Shown here: piece after piece, positions 31,425 to 35,965 of the stretch
Position numbering within the stretch: position 1 is the stretch's first letter
How the letters are laid out: each line of letters starts with the position of its first letter
DNA from: a virus
DNA: 39,427 bases
Virus record (IMG/VR): IMGVR_UViG_3300043444_000071
Span: 1-39,427 of that record
Direction: 5' to 3' (one strand)
Position numbers and translations under genes: made by a program
Notes under the pieces: model-generated
What the model was told of the DNA's origin: nothing
Databases searched by the model: none
Seen by the model: the letters and a program-made list of their open reading frames with translations, nothing else

Positions 31425-31876
31425 TTCAACTCCTCGCTTCGCTGCTCGTGATTCTTAAACAAGGATGGCAAGGAGTTATATCTATCACTAGACAACTTAG
31501 AGCTACACTCTTTACACCAGCTGCTATATCGTTGATAGCCATCTTGTGTCTTGTTTACTCTCTTATAAAAAGATTCTAGAGGCTTATCCTCTTTGCAATG
31601 AGTGCACTCCTTCTCACCCTTCTCTAATACAGACATAGCCTTTTGTTTACTTTTAGTAAGAATAGCTTTCTTACGACCAGCTTTGATCTGTGCTTCAGGG
31701 TTATGAAGTTGAGTAGCAATCTTTTGATAATAGTCTTCTTTTGCTTTCCACTTAGACAAAGAACACTTCCTACATTCGTGGTGGTAACCAGTAGGCGATT
31801 CTTTAGATGGATAGAAGTTATCCTTAGACAACTCTAATTCAGTGGAACAAGAAGAACAAGTTTGAGTGAGTTTCAT
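31421..31876 (-). CDS. Protein with two tandem zinc-binding modules
   Basis: 151 residues. Two copies of one cysteine module flank a basic linker. The first is CSSC at residues 7-10 with CRKC at about 35-38; the second is CTHC at about 92-95 with CKEC at about 121-124. In each, 'L....FY......GY...C..C' lies between the pairs (LSKDNFYPSKESPTGYHHEC and LESFYKRVNKTQDGYQRYSS). The linker is Lys-rich (AGRKKAILTKSKQKAM). The module looks like the zinc scaffold of HNH/endonuclease VII-type proteins, but I see no clear HNH catalytic triad. First gene of the leftward unit, joined to the small terminase by ATGA. Confidence 0.8.
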   Translation of the reverse strand: MKLTQTCSSCSTELELSKDNFYPSKESPTGYHHECRKCSLSKWKAKEDYYQKIATQLHNPEAQIKAGRKKAILTKSKQKAMSVLEKGEKECTHCKEDKPLESFYKRVNKTQDGYQRYSSWCKECSSKLSSDRYNSLPSLFKNHEQRSEELK

Positions 31877-31951
31877 TGTGTGTCTTTATCCTTTTGGGAG
31901 ACTATATAGGCTATATGTTTTTAGTTTATCTCATTAAAGGTTTGTATTTGG

Positions 31952-31967
31952 CTATATCGTTATATAG
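31952..31967. promoter_or_regulatory. Hairpin in the leftward leader
   Basis: CTATAT-CGTT-ATATAG, a perfect six-base stem with a four-base loop, lies about 80 bases upstream of the first leftward gene, within the presumed 5' leader of that transcript. A related direct repeat CTATAT-AGG-CTATAT occurs at about 31902-31916. Role unknown. Confidence 0.4.
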
Positions 31968-31974
31968 ACAAAGG

Positions 31975-32024
31975 TGTCTTTAATGTTACAGAATCTAAGA
32001 TGAAGTACTTATGTCTTTAATGTT
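31975..32024. repeat. Direct repeat pair TGTCTTTAATGTT
   Basis: Two exact 13-base copies at 31975-31987 and 32012-32024, 37 bases apart start to start. The inner 11 bases (TCTTTAATGTT) recur in inverted orientation at 32583-32593 and 32616-32626 in the iteron array. The leftward leader therefore contains the same word as the presumed origin. Confidence 0.8.
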
Positions 32025-32170
32025 GCCTTTCAGGTGCTTAGATGCTATCGCTGATGCTGCCTTACAGGTGTACAGATAGAAGAATAAATACTTATCTAGA
32101 CTCTTCGTTGTACTACACAGTGGGGTCAGGCTGTATAGATTCCTCATCTTGAGTTCTGTAGTGTTGACTC

Positions 32171-32189
32171 CTTAGTTTCAACAACTAAG
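32171..32189 (-). promoter_or_regulatory. Stem-loop at the presumed 5' end of the leftward transcript
   Basis: CTTAGTT (32171-32177) and AACTAAG (32183-32189) form a perfect seven-base stem with a five-base loop. The leftward -10 ends at 32194, so transcription should start near 32187, placing the hairpin at the extreme 5' end of the RNA. Such structures protect phage mRNAs from RNase E, and it could equally be an operator. Confidence 0.55.
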
Positions 32190-32221
32190 TAATATTATAC
32201 ACCAACTTTCGTGTAATACAA
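32190..32221 (-). promoter_or_regulatory. Main leftward (late) sigma70-type promoter with operator-like repeat
   Basis: Leftward reading: -35 TTGTAT (32221-32216), 16-base spacer, -10 TATAAT (32199-32194). TATTATAC (32193-32200) and GTGTAATA (32211-32218) form an inverted repeat with one mismatch and a ten-base gap, the same geometry as at 27749-27780. It would drive terminase, portal and the genes beyond, with a leader of about 310 bases. Confidence 0.78.
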
Positions 32222-32507
32222 GTCTTTTCTTCATCTTTGTTACAATTATTTACATATTTTACACTTTAGATACCATCTAAGCAGCTTTCAGTGTCCTCCT
32301 TTAAGCCACCCTAGCCATCAGAGTCTTTGTGTCTAAGCAATATTATGTTAAGTCTATACAGATCAATGACTTAGCTGGTGTCTATACTGCCTACTTTTTA
32401 GGCACTAATCTGTCCCTAATTAGCTTAATTTTTCCTTTTTGTGTGCTTCAGAGGCTCCACCAAAGTTCTCTCACTCTCCAGCACCCCTCCCCCCATCAAC
32501 ATTGTAT

Positions 32508-32529
32508 ACAATACTGTTTACAATACTGT
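32508..32529. repeat. Direct repeat pair ACAATACTGT
   Basis: Copies at 32508-32517 and 32520-32529, 12 bases apart, overlapping the palindrome TTGTATACAA at 32502-32511. They lie directly before the first ACACTATAGGTAG box. They look like a protein-binding cluster. Confidence 0.6.
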
Positions 32530-32574
32530 ACACTATAGGTAGCGTTAGTGAGCACTTACAAACACTATAGGTAG
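32530..32574 (+). promoter_or_regulatory. Two ACACTATAGGTAG boxes
   Basis: Identical 13-base copies at 32530-32542 and 32562-32574, 32 bases (about three helix turns) apart. CACTATAGG is the initiation core of T7- and SP6-class promoters, but the upstream specificity parts of those promoters are not evident and no phage RNA polymerase gene is present. Either an origin element, a binding site for a phage regulator, or promoters for a polymerase not encoded here. Confidence 0.5.
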
Positions 32575-32585
32575 TGTCTACTAAC

Positions 32586-32634
32586 ATTAAAGAAATATTA
32601 AAGAAATATTAAAGAAACATTAAAGAAACATTAA
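32586..32634. repeat. Tandem 11-bp iterons (four copies plus a part copy)
   Basis: Units at 32586-32596, 32597-32607, 32608-32618 and 32619-32629 read ATTAAAGAAAT, ATTAAAGAAAT, ATTAAAGAAAC, ATTAAAGAAAC, followed by ATTAA. The 11-base period puts each copy on nearly the same helix face and the array is very AT-rich, as in iteron-type origins. Confidence 0.85.
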
Positions 32635-32848
32635 TGACCAGTCAGTCAGTACTCAATGGGCAAGTGTGAGGGGCATTGTAGGTGCCTATAGAGATAACCT
32701 ATCATGTTCAATAAGTCAATAGCCTAAGCCTATACAGTCAACTATACCAGTGGCTCGCAGAGCTACGCTGTGATTCTATACAGTAGTTTAATTAAGTGTT
32801 GTATTTATACCACTGATTGTAAAGTTATGTAAAGACAATAAAAACTTG

Positions 32849-32876
32849 TTGACACGGTACAAAAGTACGATATAAT
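32849..32876 (+). promoter_or_regulatory. Early rightward sigma70 promoter
   Basis: Consensus -35 TTGACA (32849-32854), 16-base spacer, consensus -10 TATAAT (32871-32876), with an A-rich upstream stretch (AAAGACAATAAAAAC) like an UP element. The spacer contains the palindrome GTAC-AAAA-GTAC (32857-32868), a possible operator. The transcript would begin near 32883, about 42 bases before the first early gene. This is the strongest promoter in the window by eye. Confidence 0.9.
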
Positions 32877-32924
32877 ACACCCATGCCAAGCAATAAAGCA
32901 GGGCAGTAACCAAAGGAACTAACC

Positions 32925-33110
32925 ATGAATAAGCAAGAAACCAAACAAGCAGAGCAAGTAATCAAGTTCGGTCAGGCTCTTGGCACTGATTATATCGCAC
33001 GTGGTCTTTCTGCCCTGCATCGCTCTGCCCGCACCACTAAGAGCAAGCAAGCTATCCTCGCTCTGGGTATTGCATACAAAGCAGTAAGCAGCAAAGAATG
33101 GATTATTTAA
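32925..33110 (+). CDS. Early protein 1, basic, 61 residues
   Basis: ATG 32925 behind AAAGGAACTAACC. The protein is basic and helical: MNKQETKQAEQVIKFGQALG, then YIARGLSALHRSARTTKSKQ. As the first gene after the strong early promoter it should be made in quantity on infection, so a role in host takeover or transcription control is likely. No family with a known function is recognised. Confidence 0.8.
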   Translation: MNKQETKQAEQVIKFGQALGTDYIARGLSALHRSARTTKSKQAILALGIAYKAVSSKEWII

Positions 33111-33123
33111 GGGTAAACACCTA

Positions 33124-33150
33124 TTGTAGGGGCCTTCAAAGCCTCTACAA
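33124..33150 (+). promoter_or_regulatory. Intergenic hairpin between early genes 1 and 2
   Basis: TTGTAGGGGC (33124-33133) pairs with GCCTCTACAA (33141-33150) over ten bases with one G-U pair and loop CTTCAAA. No run of T follows, so it is unlikely to be a strong terminator. An RNase III processing site or mRNA 3'-end stabiliser is more likely. Confidence 0.6.
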
Positions 33151-33178
33151 TTGACACCATCAACAAAGGATAAGCACC

Positions 33179-33376
33179 ATGAAAACCATAAACCTAAACA
33201 AGCACTACGACCAAGAAATCAAAGCAGTAAAGAGCATGAAAGAGCGGGGCATTATCGAGGATTTTAAGGGTAACCCTGATGCTGGCATTGTATGGATCAA
33301 AGCAGAGGGAGAATGGCTAGAGGTCTGGAACATGAGCGAAGCCCTTGATAGCCATACAGCATACAATAACGCTTAA
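33179..33376 (+). CDS. Early hypothetical protein, 65 residues
   Basis: ATG 33179 with AAAGGATAAGCACC upstream. The sequence MKTINLNKHYDQEIKAVKSM then IIEDFKGNPDAGIVWIKAEG is a helix followed by a beta pair; acidic near the end. Similar 'NPD.G.VWI....W' proteins occur in early regions of other phages; function unknown. Confidence 0.75.
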   Translation: MKTINLNKHYDQEIKAVKSMKERGIIEDFKGNPDAGIVWIKAEGEWLEVWNMSEALDSHTAYNNA

Positions 33377-33392
33377 CCTAGGAGAACCTAAA

Positions 33393-33470
33393 ATGTCCGA
33401 CTTCACAGTAATGATCCTGACCCTGATTGTCTTCGCCTTCATTGGCGTCCTGTTTGCACTGTTTATCTAA
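33393..33470 (+). CDS. 25-residue single-helix membrane peptide
   Basis: MSDFTVMILTLIVFAFIGVL then FALFI. The ATG has an excellent ribosome binding site (AGGAGAACCTAAA). The whole peptide is one transmembrane helix with a short polar N-terminus. Its sequence offers no charge at the C-terminus. Tiny early membrane peptides of phages can block host enzymes or secondary infection; that is inference here. Confidence 0.65.
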   Translation: MSDFTVMILTLIVFAFIGVLFALFI

Positions 33471-33482
33471 GAGGAAACCACC

Positions 33483-33614
33483 ATGAAATACATCAATGTC
33501 ACCATCTATGGGAAACAATACAAGGCCAAGGTTTTGAAGGTACATCCCTTCGGTACTGTTGACGTAGAGTTGTCCTCTGGCCGCTGTTTCCGTGTGTCTG
33601 GCCTTAACATCTAA
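33483..33614 (+). CDS. Early small protein, 43 residues
   Basis: ATG 33483 with GAGGAAACCACC just before it. MKYINVTIYGKQYKAKVLKV then HPFGTVDVELSSGRCFRVSG is a basic beta-strand protein, perhaps an SH3-like barrel. Function unknown. It stops about 28 bases before a possible -10 box. Confidence 0.7.
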   Translation: MKYINVTIYGKQYKAKVLKVHPFGTVDVELSSGRCFRVSGLNI

Positions 33615-33619
33615 GAGGC

Positions 33620-33647
33620 TTCACCGTGATGGGTTATCCTGTATAAT
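33620..33647 (+). promoter_or_regulatory. Possible second early promoter
   Basis: -10 TATAAT (33642-33647) with TTCACC (33620-33625) at the -35 position and the same 16-base spacing as the other promoters. The -35 match is weak. It would restart transcription ahead of the 33719 gene. Confidence 0.45.
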
Positions 33648-33653
33648 CCATTG

Positions 33654-33695
33654 CAGTGCACCTTCAGCACTGAATCCCGCTAGAGATGTTCTAGC
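33654..33695 (+). promoter_or_regulatory. Two adjacent hairpins upstream of the 33719 gene
   Basis: CAGTGC-ACCTTCA-GCACTG (33654-33672) is followed after six bases by GCTAGA-GATGT-TCTAGC (33679-33695). Both stems are perfect over six bases. They would form at the 5' end of RNA from the 33642 promoter, or act as processing sites in a longer early RNA. No T-run follows either stem. Confidence 0.55.
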
Positions 33696-33718
33696 AACTA
33701 ACCTTCAAAGGTAACACC

Positions 33719-34054
33719 ATGGCAATCGTTCAAACATTGACTAAATATTCATTCATCGAAGCGTTCAGGCAATCGAGCCGCAAAGATCAATTCAGCTATG
33801 AGGCGTTAGAGGCAATCTTTGACTATCTCGAAGAGTACAGCGATAGCACAGGCGAGCCGGTAGAGTTTGACATCATTGCTATTTGCTGTGATTGGACTGA
33901 GCAACATTGGGAAAGTATTGCGGAGTACTTTAGTATCGACCTAGAAGGATGTGACGATGACGAAGAGCGCATTGAGGCAGTGCGCGACTATCTGGAATAT
34001 GAGACACAATGCGTAGAGCTGTCCAAGGGCTTGTTTGTCTATGTCAACTTTTAA
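33719..34054 (+). CDS. Conserved acidic early phage protein
   Basis: 111 residues, strongly acidic. The text SFIEAFRQSSRKDQFSYEAL then EAIFDYLEEYSDSTGEPVEF and DIIAICCDWTE is a well-known conserved hypothetical of many phages and prophages ('F...F...gR.dnFSyegL..LFdyLee.e...g...elDvIaiCCe..E'). Overall charge is DNA-mimic-like, so inhibition of a host DNA-binding enzyme is possible, but not shown. Start follows AAAGGTAACACC. Confidence 0.85.
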   Translation: MAIVQTLTKYSFIEAFRQSSRKDQFSYEALEAIFDYLEEYSDSTGEPVEFDIIAICCDWTEQHWESIAEYFSIDLEGCDDDEERIEAVRDYLEYETQCVELSKGLFVYVNF

Positions 34055-34069
34055 GAGGATTAAACCATC

Positions 34070-34330
34070 ATGAAAACATCTCCACAGCAAAAAGCAATTA
34101 GTGCCTTCATGTCTGCCCGTAAACGTCACCTAACAGGAATCCATAGATCATTCCCTAAATATTGGCCGGGGATGTCAACGGCTGAATATGTAGACAAATA
34201 TCGACGCCTTAACGTAGGAAATTTTGACAAACAGACAGCAGAGGTGCTACCTATTGACCTTAGCGCCTATCTACGCCCTGCAACAGTGCCTAGCAGTGGC
34301 TATGATGAAGTCATTGAGGAGTTAGTCTAA
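34070..34330 (+). CDS. Early hypothetical protein, 86 residues
   Basis: ATG 34070 with AAGAGGATTAAACCATC upstream. The N-terminal half is basic (AISAFMSARKRHLTGIHRSF), then PKYWPGMSTAEYVDKYRRLN; the C-terminal half is neutral to acidic. No motif recognised. The next gene starts on the base after its stop. Confidence 0.7.
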   Translation: MKTSPQQKAISAFMSARKRHLTGIHRSFPKYWPGMSTAEYVDKYRRLNVGNFDKQTAEVLPIDLSAYLRPATVPSSGYDEVIEELV

Positions 34331-34540
34331 ATGTATCAAGTCCAATTTATATCATCAGGCATCAGCGCCTTTTCGTCTAACGATAGGGGCCAAGCAAAGC
34401 ATTGGCTAGAATGCAACAACTACGGGCCAGACGTACCCATCATTGACCCTGACACCGGAGAGGTGCAAGGGTACAGCAGAGGTGAGTGCCTTGGATTATT
34501 TAAACTATGTAAGGTGAACACCTATGCTATGGCCTTTTAA
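34331..34540 (+). CDS. Early hypothetical protein, 69 residues
   Basis: ATG 34331, directly after the previous stop, with GAGGAG in the end of the previous gene as ribosome binding site. MYQVQFISSGISAFSSNDRG then QAKHWLECNNYGPDVPIIDP is a strand-helix-strand layout. Function unknown. It overlaps the next gene by 17 bases. Confidence 0.7.
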   Translation: MYQVQFISSGISAFSSNDRGQAKHWLECNNYGPDVPIIDPDTGEVQGYSRGECLGLFKLCKVNTYAMAF

Positions 34541-34670
34541 GTACATCAACGGCGAACAAACCGAAGAAAGTAAGGCATTAGAGGCTAAACCACAGGAAAA
34601 GCCTTACAATGTCGAAGGGCGATACGCCCGGGCACTACTTGAAACGAATGAAGAGGAGGCTCTATTGTGA
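34524..34670 (+). CDS. Small hypothetical protein, 48 residues
   Basis: ATG 34524 has AAGGTGAACACCT upstream inside the previous gene. MLWPFKYINGEQTEESKALE then AKPQEKPYNVEGRYARALLE is a short charged protein with an aromatic N-terminus. Its stop overlaps the next start as GTGA. It fills an otherwise empty gap of about 130 bases. Confidence 0.6.
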   Translation: MLWPFKYINGEQTEESKALEAKPQEKPYNVEGRYARALLETNEEEALL

Positions 34671-34888
34671 AGATTAAACAATTTGCTTATAAAATAGGCA
34701 GTTTTGAATGGTATGGTCTAGCCGAGATCGAAGAAGACGAAGAGCTAGGGGCCATTGTGACTGTAACGGACTTGTACCTTGAAGGGTATAGAGACGACAA
34801 TCCACCAGACATGGTAAGCATTGTCAATTACCAGTTAGTGCTAGACATCGCTGACATGGTACGAATTGAATTCAACAACGGAAGGTAA
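34667..34888 (+). CDS. Early acidic hypothetical protein, 73 residues
   Basis: Starts at GTG 34667, supported by AGAGGAGGC upstream and the GTGA overlap. MKIKQFAYKIGSFEWYGLAE then IEEDEELGAIVTVTDLYLEG is a beta-rich acidic protein; a short helix (YQLVLDIADMVRIEF) ends it. No family recognised. Confidence 0.7.
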   Translation: MKIKQFAYKIGSFEWYGLAEIEEDEELGAIVTVTDLYLEGYRDDNPPDMVSIVNYQLVLDIADMVRIEFNNGR

Positions 34889-34897
34889 CTCAACATC

Positions 34898-35116
34898 ATG
34901 AATAAGCACACACCGGGGCCTTGGAAGGCCGTATACGTTGGTTGCGGAGATTGGGATTTGAATGGCCCAGTCACGCAAGAAGACTGGACGCTTGCCGCCG
35001 CAGCCCCTGAGTTGCTGGAGGCGTTGCAATACCTTTTGGTCGCGCATGGAGAACAGCTAGACCACGCATTTCAAATGGCACAAGACGCCATCGCAAAAGC
35101 AACAAAAGGAAATTAA
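34898..35116 (+). CDS. HTPGPW-family small phage protein
   Basis: 72 residues. MNKHTPGPWKAVYVGCGDWD carries the HTPGPW signature and LAAAAPELLEALQYLLVAHG the second conserved patch of a family found in very many phages. Here the linking region (QEDWTLAAAAPELL) is shorter than usual. Function unknown. ATG has GGAAGGTAACTCAACATC upstream. Confidence 0.9.
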   Translation: MNKHTPGPWKAVYVGCGDWDLNGPVTQEDWTLAAAAPELLEALQYLLVAHGEQLDHAFQMAQDAIAKATKGN

Positions 35117-35123
35117 TTACATC

Positions 35124-35261
35124 ATGAAACAATCACACATCACCACACCTCGAACACTTGGTGAATGCTACTTTGACCCTCGTGGAAGTGCTATCGAAAA
35201 GCCACTACGTGAGCACATTGGAGTGCTTAGTCTGCTTTGGCGTATGTTGACTGGACGTTAA
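35124..35261 (+). CDS. Small conserved protein with FDPRG motif
   Basis: 45 residues: MKQSHITTPRTLGECYFDPR then GSAIEKPLREHIGVLSLLWR. 'PRTLgEC.FDP.G..ie.p..eh' is the start of a small phage family that normally continues into a membrane helix. Here only a short apolar segment (IGVLSLLWRML) follows, so this copy may be shortened. ATG has AAAGGAAATTAATTAC upstream. Confidence 0.75.
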   Translation: MKQSHITTPRTLGECYFDPRGSAIEKPLREHIGVLSLLWRMLTGR

Positions 35262-35275
35262 GATGTATCAGGAAG

Positions 35276-35309
35276 GCACTTTAAAGGCCCTAGAAGGCCA
35301 CTAAAGTGC
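35276..35309 (+). promoter_or_regulatory. Nested hairpin after the FDPRG gene
   Basis: GCACTTTA (35276-35283) pairs with TAAAGTGC (35302-35309); inside, GGCC (35286-35289) pairs with GGCC (35296-35299) around CTAGAA, with two-base bulges on each side. It is followed by TGAGTTGATACC, without a T-run. An RNase III-type processing site or weak terminator; the gap to the next gene is about 115 bases. Confidence 0.6.
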
Positions 35310-35377
35310 TGAGTTGATACCTGCACTAGGGTGACACCTAATAATTGATTTAAACTTGATGAACAAGGAAGACTAAA

Positions 35378-35629
35378 ATGACACGATGCGTATGCTGTAA
35401 CAAAAATTTGAGTGACTTTGAAGCCACTAGGCGTCATGCTTCAACAGGTGAATTCCTCGATATGTGCAACAATTGTATTACAGACACAGGGATTGCCACT
35501 AAAGATCGGCGTGACCTGCTCACCGAGGAGGGAACAAATAGTTACACTGATGACGAAGAAGGGCTTGACAAGATCGAAAAAGACACTATAATAAACTATG
35601 TAGACAATAGAGGCATTGAAGAACTCTAA
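35378..35629 (+). CDS. Small zinc-ribbon protein
   Basis: 83 residues. MTRCVCCNKNLSDFEATRRH then STGEFLDMCNNC gives two CxxC pairs (C4-x2-C7 and C30-x2-C33), the layout of a short zinc ribbon common in phage early regions ('C.cCn..L.d.E.......g...d.C..C'). An acidic tail (TDDEEGLDKIEKDTIINYVD) follows. Start has AAGGAAGACTAAA upstream. Confidence 0.85.
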   Translation: MTRCVCCNKNLSDFEATRRHASTGEFLDMCNNCITDTGIATKDRRDLLTEEGTNSYTDDEEGLDKIEKDTIINYVDNRGIEEL

Positions 35630-35640
35630 TGTTAAATACA

Positions 35641-35677
35641 TACTTTAATGATATATAAATAAATATACATTAAAGTA
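35641..35677. promoter_or_regulatory. AT-rich ten-base inverted repeat
   Basis: TACTTTAATG (35641-35650) and CATTAAAGTA (35668-35677) are perfect complements around a 17-base loop made only of A and T. The CATTAAAG half-site is the same as in the iterons and direct repeats of the control region. It lies in the gap before the 35715 gene; a protein-binding site or hairpin. Confidence 0.6.
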
Positions 35678-35714
35678 CATTGATGTCTTTAAAGTAACCC
35701 CAAGAGGATGTTTT

Positions 35715-35912
35715 ATGTCTAAGTTTGATGACTACATGATGGAGCTTGATGAACGAGAAAAAGAAGCTATGGACTTTGAGTTCTTTTATTGGTCTGTTGT
35801 CAACGATGTGGCTATGCTCATCAAAGACAACGGTTACAATGAGGTCTTAAAGGACATTCTGGACACTGCGCAACGAATAGTTGACAAGCAACAAAGTGGC
35901 GATGTACAATGA
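35715..35912 (+). CDS. Small acidic helical protein, 65 residues
   Basis: ATG 35715 with AAGAGGATGTTTT upstream. MSKFDDYMMELDEREKEAMD then FEFFYWSVVNDVAMLIKDNG is helical and acidic. The stop overlaps the next start (ATGA at 35909-35912). No family recognised. Confidence 0.75.
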   Translation: MSKFDDYMMELDEREKEAMDFEFFYWSVVNDVAMLIKDNGYNEVLKDILDTAQRIVDKQQSGDVQ

Positions 35913-35965
35913 TTGTCTCTTTATTTTTGTTTGTCTTAACACTTGTGAAGGTTGTTTTGAAATGA
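35909..35965 (+). CDS. 18-residue hydrophobic peptide, coupled at both ends
   Basis: Reads MIVSLFLFVLTLVKVVLK. The ATG overlaps the upstream stop and the TGA overlaps the next ATG (AATGA), so it exactly fills the space between two genes in a third frame. The peptide is a near-perfect single membrane helix with Lys at positions 14 and 18. It may be made in its own right, or serve only to pass ribosomes to the next gene. Confidence 0.45.
   Translation: MIVSLFLFVLTLVKVVLK

Larger units (their letters stand above)
31877..32924. other. Divergent control region, candidate replication origin
   Basis: Just over 1 kb with no convincing gene, the only long non-coding stretch in the genome. It lies between the first genes of the leftward and rightward units. 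It is AT-rich and holds two facing-away promoters, a 13-bp direct repeat, a tandem 11-bp iteron array, two ACACTATAGGTAG boxes, two ACAATACTGT boxes, the palindrome TTGTATACAA (32502-32511), and a short C-rich tract (32484-32494). A 50-codon frame at 31995-32147 (minus) has a poor ribosome binding site and no recognisable product. I infer regulation plus the likely origin. Confidence 0.75.

Noticed and set aside
31995-32147. 50-codon frame on the minus strand in the late leader (MRNLYSLTPL...)
   Set aside because: Poor ribosome binding site, no conserved look, and it crosses the TGTCTTTAATGTT repeat. A leader peptide cannot be excluded.
32329-32538. 69-codon frame on the plus strand in the control hub
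   Set aside because: GTG start without ribosome binding site, product of odd composition (SPHQHCIQYCLQYC), and it runs through the C-rich tract and boxes.
32586-32634. CRISPR array
   Set aside because: Units are 11 bases, directly adjacent and without spacers, and no cas genes exist.
32883-32909. Eight-codon frame MPSNKAGQ just before early protein 1
   Set aside because: The ATG lies at the predicted transcription start, so it would have no ribosome binding site.
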